Source of the DNA: an uncultured Bacilli bacterium
Lineage (GTDB): Bacteria; Bacillota_I; Bacilli_A; RF39; UBA660
Assembly (NCBI GenBank): GCA_944351345.1
Contig: CALVPO010000022.1
Span: 1-16,895, forward strand
Direction of reading: 5' to 3'
Length of the DNA: 16,895 nucleotides
This document shows positions 14,819-16,895 of the stretch, piece after piece. The position numbers and the translations under genes are program-made. The notes beneath the pieces were generated by a model. It was not told the DNA's origin. It was given only the letters and a program-made list of their open reading frames with translations, and made no database searches. Each line of letters begins with the position of its first letter. Position 1 is the stretch's first letter.

Positions 14819-16372
14819 TTTTTTATTATTTTCTCTTTCTTCCTCTTCATCATCCTTAAATATAACATATATTAACCCTATTATAATTAATATAATAAGT
14901 ATTATTATAACTACTCTAGAAGAATTACTATCACTTTCTTTTTTATCACTAGCCTTTTTCTTATTTACATTTATAGTATATGTCCTCTCACTTCCATCTT
15001 CTGATGTCACAACTATAGAAACAACATTCTTACCAGTCTTAAACTTCTCATTACCTATAACCTCATAACTAGCATTATCATCACTCAAAAGAATATTCAA
15101 TTCTAAACTATCAACATCACTACCAACTGTAATAGAATATTCTAAAATATCTTTATTAAAATCAATTTCATAATCTTTAATAATTAATTCTTTAATATAA
15201 TTATCATTAGAAAGACTAATATAACTAATAGAATTACTACTAGTATTATCTACTCTATTACTAGCAAATACCAAATTATTAGACGAAGTATTATCAGATT
15301 TATTGACTTCTTCTTTAGGATATTCATAAATAACATCATTATTAGAATTATTACTAGAACCATTATTATTAATAGGTTCATCCCCACCTATACCATAATT
15401 ATTTATTTTAATAGACGTACTAACAGTATTATTATCTATATTAACAGCAAGACCATTCATAGAAGTTTTTATATCATTAATACTAATAACACCATTTCCC
15501 TCTTTCAAAACCCTAAATTTTAAAGTTAAAAGAGCATCACTACCAGAATAATTATCTAATATATATATAAATTTATTATCACTATTAATATCTCCATACT
15601 CACTATCTATATTAACACTAACTAACTCTAATAAATTATGATCATAATTTAATACTCCCTCAATACCATTAATACTATCTTTAGAAAAACCACTTAGACT
15701 ATAAATAACTTCTATCTCATCTCCAACATAAATATCACTAGGAGAAGTAAAATTACTAACTAAATTATCACTAACAATACTATCATTAAACCAACAACCA
15801 TTAGTAACAGAATAAATAGTATATGTAACATCATGAATATCAAATATTAAATCTCCATTAACATCATTACTAAAGTTAACCAACTCATTATTTAATATAC
15901 TATCAACCATACTATTAATATCACCATTATTAACAATACCATAGTCATCAACATCATCACCATCATAAACATCACCAACAACAACAATATCATAAGTTGC
16001 TAGTACACTATCATTAATATCATAAAACAAAAGATTCATACCACTAGTAACAATAGAACCATCAACTAACTCATTACCATCACCATCTAAAATAGCAACA
16101 CGACTAATATTGTATTCATCGTATTCATTAGTCATTTCCCTTACTTTTATTTGATTAAGAACATCTACTACAAAAAGACGATTTCTTAAACTTCCCTTAA
16201 CAATCGCAATAGAATCATTAACAAATTTAATAGTATCACTATATTTATTTAATACCTCATCACCAATAACATTATTCATACCTATCGCTTCTACTTTAGA
16301 AGAAAAAACACTAAAGAAAAAAACACCAATAAATAAATATAAAACTATTTTTCCAAAAATTTTTCTCATCAT
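14804..16372 (-). CDS. Membrane-anchored dockerin/cohesin/cadherin-like surface protein
   Basis: A 522-residue multi-domain exported protein. A signal peptide (1-29, VEA before the probable cut) comes first. A dockerin-like module at about 132-195 follows: DVNGDLIFDIHD (170-181) has the canonical Asp1-Asn3-Asp5-Asp9-Asp12 calcium-loop spacing, while the first loop (GDVYDGDD...) carries an insertion. A cohesin-like domain at about 205-324 contains VGDEIEVIYSLSG and LNYDHNLLEL. An Asn/Ser-rich linker follows, then a cadherin-like beta-sandwich (PF12733 type) at about 392-471 (IKELIIKDYEIDF, EDGSERTYTINV). A membrane helix at about 487-505 has an acidic/basic cytoplasmic tail. The start is ATG 16372 or the adjacent ATG 16369, both after AAGGAAG. 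It has its own promoter and terminator beside the tad operon. Adhesion or scaffolding is inferred. Confidence 0.85.
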   Translation of the reverse strand: MMRKIFGKIVLYLFIGVFFFSVFSSKVEAIGMNNVIGDEVLNKYSDTIKFVNDSIAIVKGSLRNRLFVVDVLNQIKVREMTNEYDEYNISRVAILDGDGNELVDGSIVTSGMNLLFYDINDSVLATYDIVVVGDVYDGDDVDDYGIVNNGDINSMVDSILNNELVNFSNDVNGDLIFDIHDVTYTIYSVTNGCWFNDSIVSDNLVSNFTSPSDIYVGDEIEVIYSLSGFSKDSINGIEGVLNYDHNLLELVSVNIDSEYGDINSDNKFIYILDNYSGSDALLTLKFRVLKEGNGVISINDIKTSMNGLAVNIDNNTVSTSIKINNYGIGGDEPINNNGSSNNSNNDVIYEYPKEEVNKSDNTSSNNLVFASNRVDNTSSNSISYISLSNDNYIKELIIKDYEIDFNKDILEYSITVGSDVDSLELNILLSDDNASYEVIGNEKFKTGKNVVSIVVTSEDGSERTYTINVNKKKASDKKESDSNSSRVVIIILIILIIIGLIYVIFKDDEEEERENNKKDSKE

Positions 16373-16420
16373 TACTTCCTTTCTATCTTTATTACTCCCT
16401 CATCTATTCTTACAAACAAA

Positions 16421-16429
16421 ATTATAGCA
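16421..16429 (-). promoter_or_regulatory. Extended -10 promoter of the surface-protein gene
   Basis: The minus strand has TGC-TATAAT, giving a leader of about 40 bases. The hexamer 17 bases upstream (TAGAAA) is a poor -35. Between this and the rpsD -35 (16430-16542) I see only AT-rich sequence with no further feature I can support. Confidence 0.6.
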
Positions 16430-16542
16430 ACTTGTTATTATTTTTTCTACCTATTTTACATATATTTTACAAAAACAATTTCATTATTAGCTACATATTA
16501 ACAAAAACAACCATATAAAATTAAAAATAATTATATATTTTC

Positions 16543-16572
16543 TTGACTTAAATAGTCTATATATTATATAAT
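16543..16572 (+). promoter_or_regulatory. Promoter of rpsD
   Basis: TTGACT (16543-16548) and TATAAT (16567-16572) are 18 bases apart. There is no TG extension, unlike the minus-strand promoters. The predicted start near 16579-16581 leaves a leader of about 135 bases before rpsD. Confidence 0.82.
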
Positions 16573-16580
16573 ACTAATTG

Positions 16581-16713
16581 CATTTGGCAGCATTATCTAT
16601 TATTTCTATAACGTGTTATATACAAGTAACTTAATTCTGCTGCATAAGCGAAAGTAATCTTAAAAACACCCTATAGAAATATAGATAACCCTTTTGCAAG
16701 AAGGAGGATAAAG
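16581..16713 (+). ncRNA. S4-type autoregulatory leader of rpsD, possible pseudoknot
   Basis: Long-range pairing joins 16593-16610 (TTATCTATTATTTCTATA) and 16672-16688 with one bulged base. It continues inward across a two-by-two internal loop into GTGTT (16613-16617) with AACAC (16665-16669). GCAGCA (16587-16592), just outside this helix, can pair with TGCTGC (16638-16643) in its loop, which is a pseudoknot. The TGCTGC is itself presented by a small CTTA/TAAG hairpin (about 16630-16648). S4 is known to repress its own mRNA by binding a leader in Bacillus and a pseudoknot in E. coli. A strong AAGGAGG (16701-16707) follows the helix. No long T-run follows, so control would be translational. The exact match to a known leader class is not checked. 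Confidence 0.7.
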
Positions 16714-16895
16714 ATGGCAAGATATACAGGCCCAAATAATAAACAAGCTAGAAGAGTTGGCTTCTCTATTCTAGAAAGTGGAATAGAATTTTCAAAAGGT
16801 AAAAGACGTGAATATGGACCAGGACAACATGGTCAAGATAGAAAAAGAAAACCTTCAAACTATTCTATCCAATTAAAAGAAAAACAAAAAGCTAG
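16714..16895 (+). CDS. rpsD: Ribosomal protein S4, N-terminal part
   Basis: S4 is a primary 16S rRNA-binding protein of the small subunit and nucleates its assembly. Sixty full codons are visible and the gene runs off the right edge. MARYTGPNNKQARRVGF and YGPGQHGQDR are typical of S4, and QLKEKQKA matches the conserved LQEKQK segment. No cysteines occur in the visible N-terminus, so this is the zinc-free form, as in many Firmicutes. ATG 16714 follows AAGGAGG at seven bases. It is the only plus-strand gene in the window and has a structured leader for probable autoregulation. Confidence 0.97.
   Translation, partial: MARYTGPNNKQARRVGFSILESGIEFSKGKRREYGPGQHGQDRKRKPSNYSIQLKEKQKA

Noticed and set aside
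16593..16700. Transcription attenuator before rpsD
   Set aside because: The helix is strong but is followed only by CCCTTTTGC, too short a T-run for an intrinsic terminator; translational control fits better.

Overview
The window is very AT-rich, with short intergenic gaps, Gram-positive Shine-Dalgarno sites, frequent GTG/TTG starts, EzrA, TypA/BipA, YebC and a zinc-free S4. This points to a monoderm, low-GC Firmicutes/Bacilli-type bacterium, plausibly an uncultured gut lineage of the Erysipelotrichales/RF39 kind; the lineage is inference. Tryptophan codons that I checked are TGG and the genes are full length in the standard code. All genes lie on the minus strand except rpsD at the right edge.

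Right to left, in the direction of transcription. (1) A divergent intergenic region (16373-16713) holds the rpsD promoter and a structured S4-type leader with a possible pseudoknot on the plus strand, and an extended -10 promoter for the minus strand. (2) A 522-residue membrane-anchored surface protein has dockerin-like, cohesin-like and cadherin-like domains. (3) A compact Tad secretion/pilus operon follows: two TadE-type pseudopilins, a TadZ/CpaE ATPase, the TadA/CpaF motor ATPase, TadB and TadC. No secretin, Flp pilin or prepilin peptidase is in the window. A 585-residue coiled-coil protein of unknown function follows with no terminator between. (4) Next come yebC, a YetF/DUF421 membrane protein and a small TM-anchored exported protein. 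(5) A 494-residue protein carries an HExxH plus EIxSxxxE signature like M3 oligopeptidases. (6) The last genes are typA/bipA, ezrA and the start of a TM-anchored Asn/Gln-rich protein with 48-bp in-frame repeats, cut by the left edge.

Transcription is unusually legible. Seven minus-strand promoters are extended -10 (TGnTATAAT-like), most with poor -35 elements. Seven intrinsic terminators can be drawn, five of which contain the stop codon of the gene they end. Several promoters start directly behind the previous terminator, so most genes outside tad look like separate short units.

The most interesting parts are the rpsD leader, the minimal Tad operon with its flanking unknown partners, the divergent M3-like peptidase, and the stop-codon/terminator/promoter packing.
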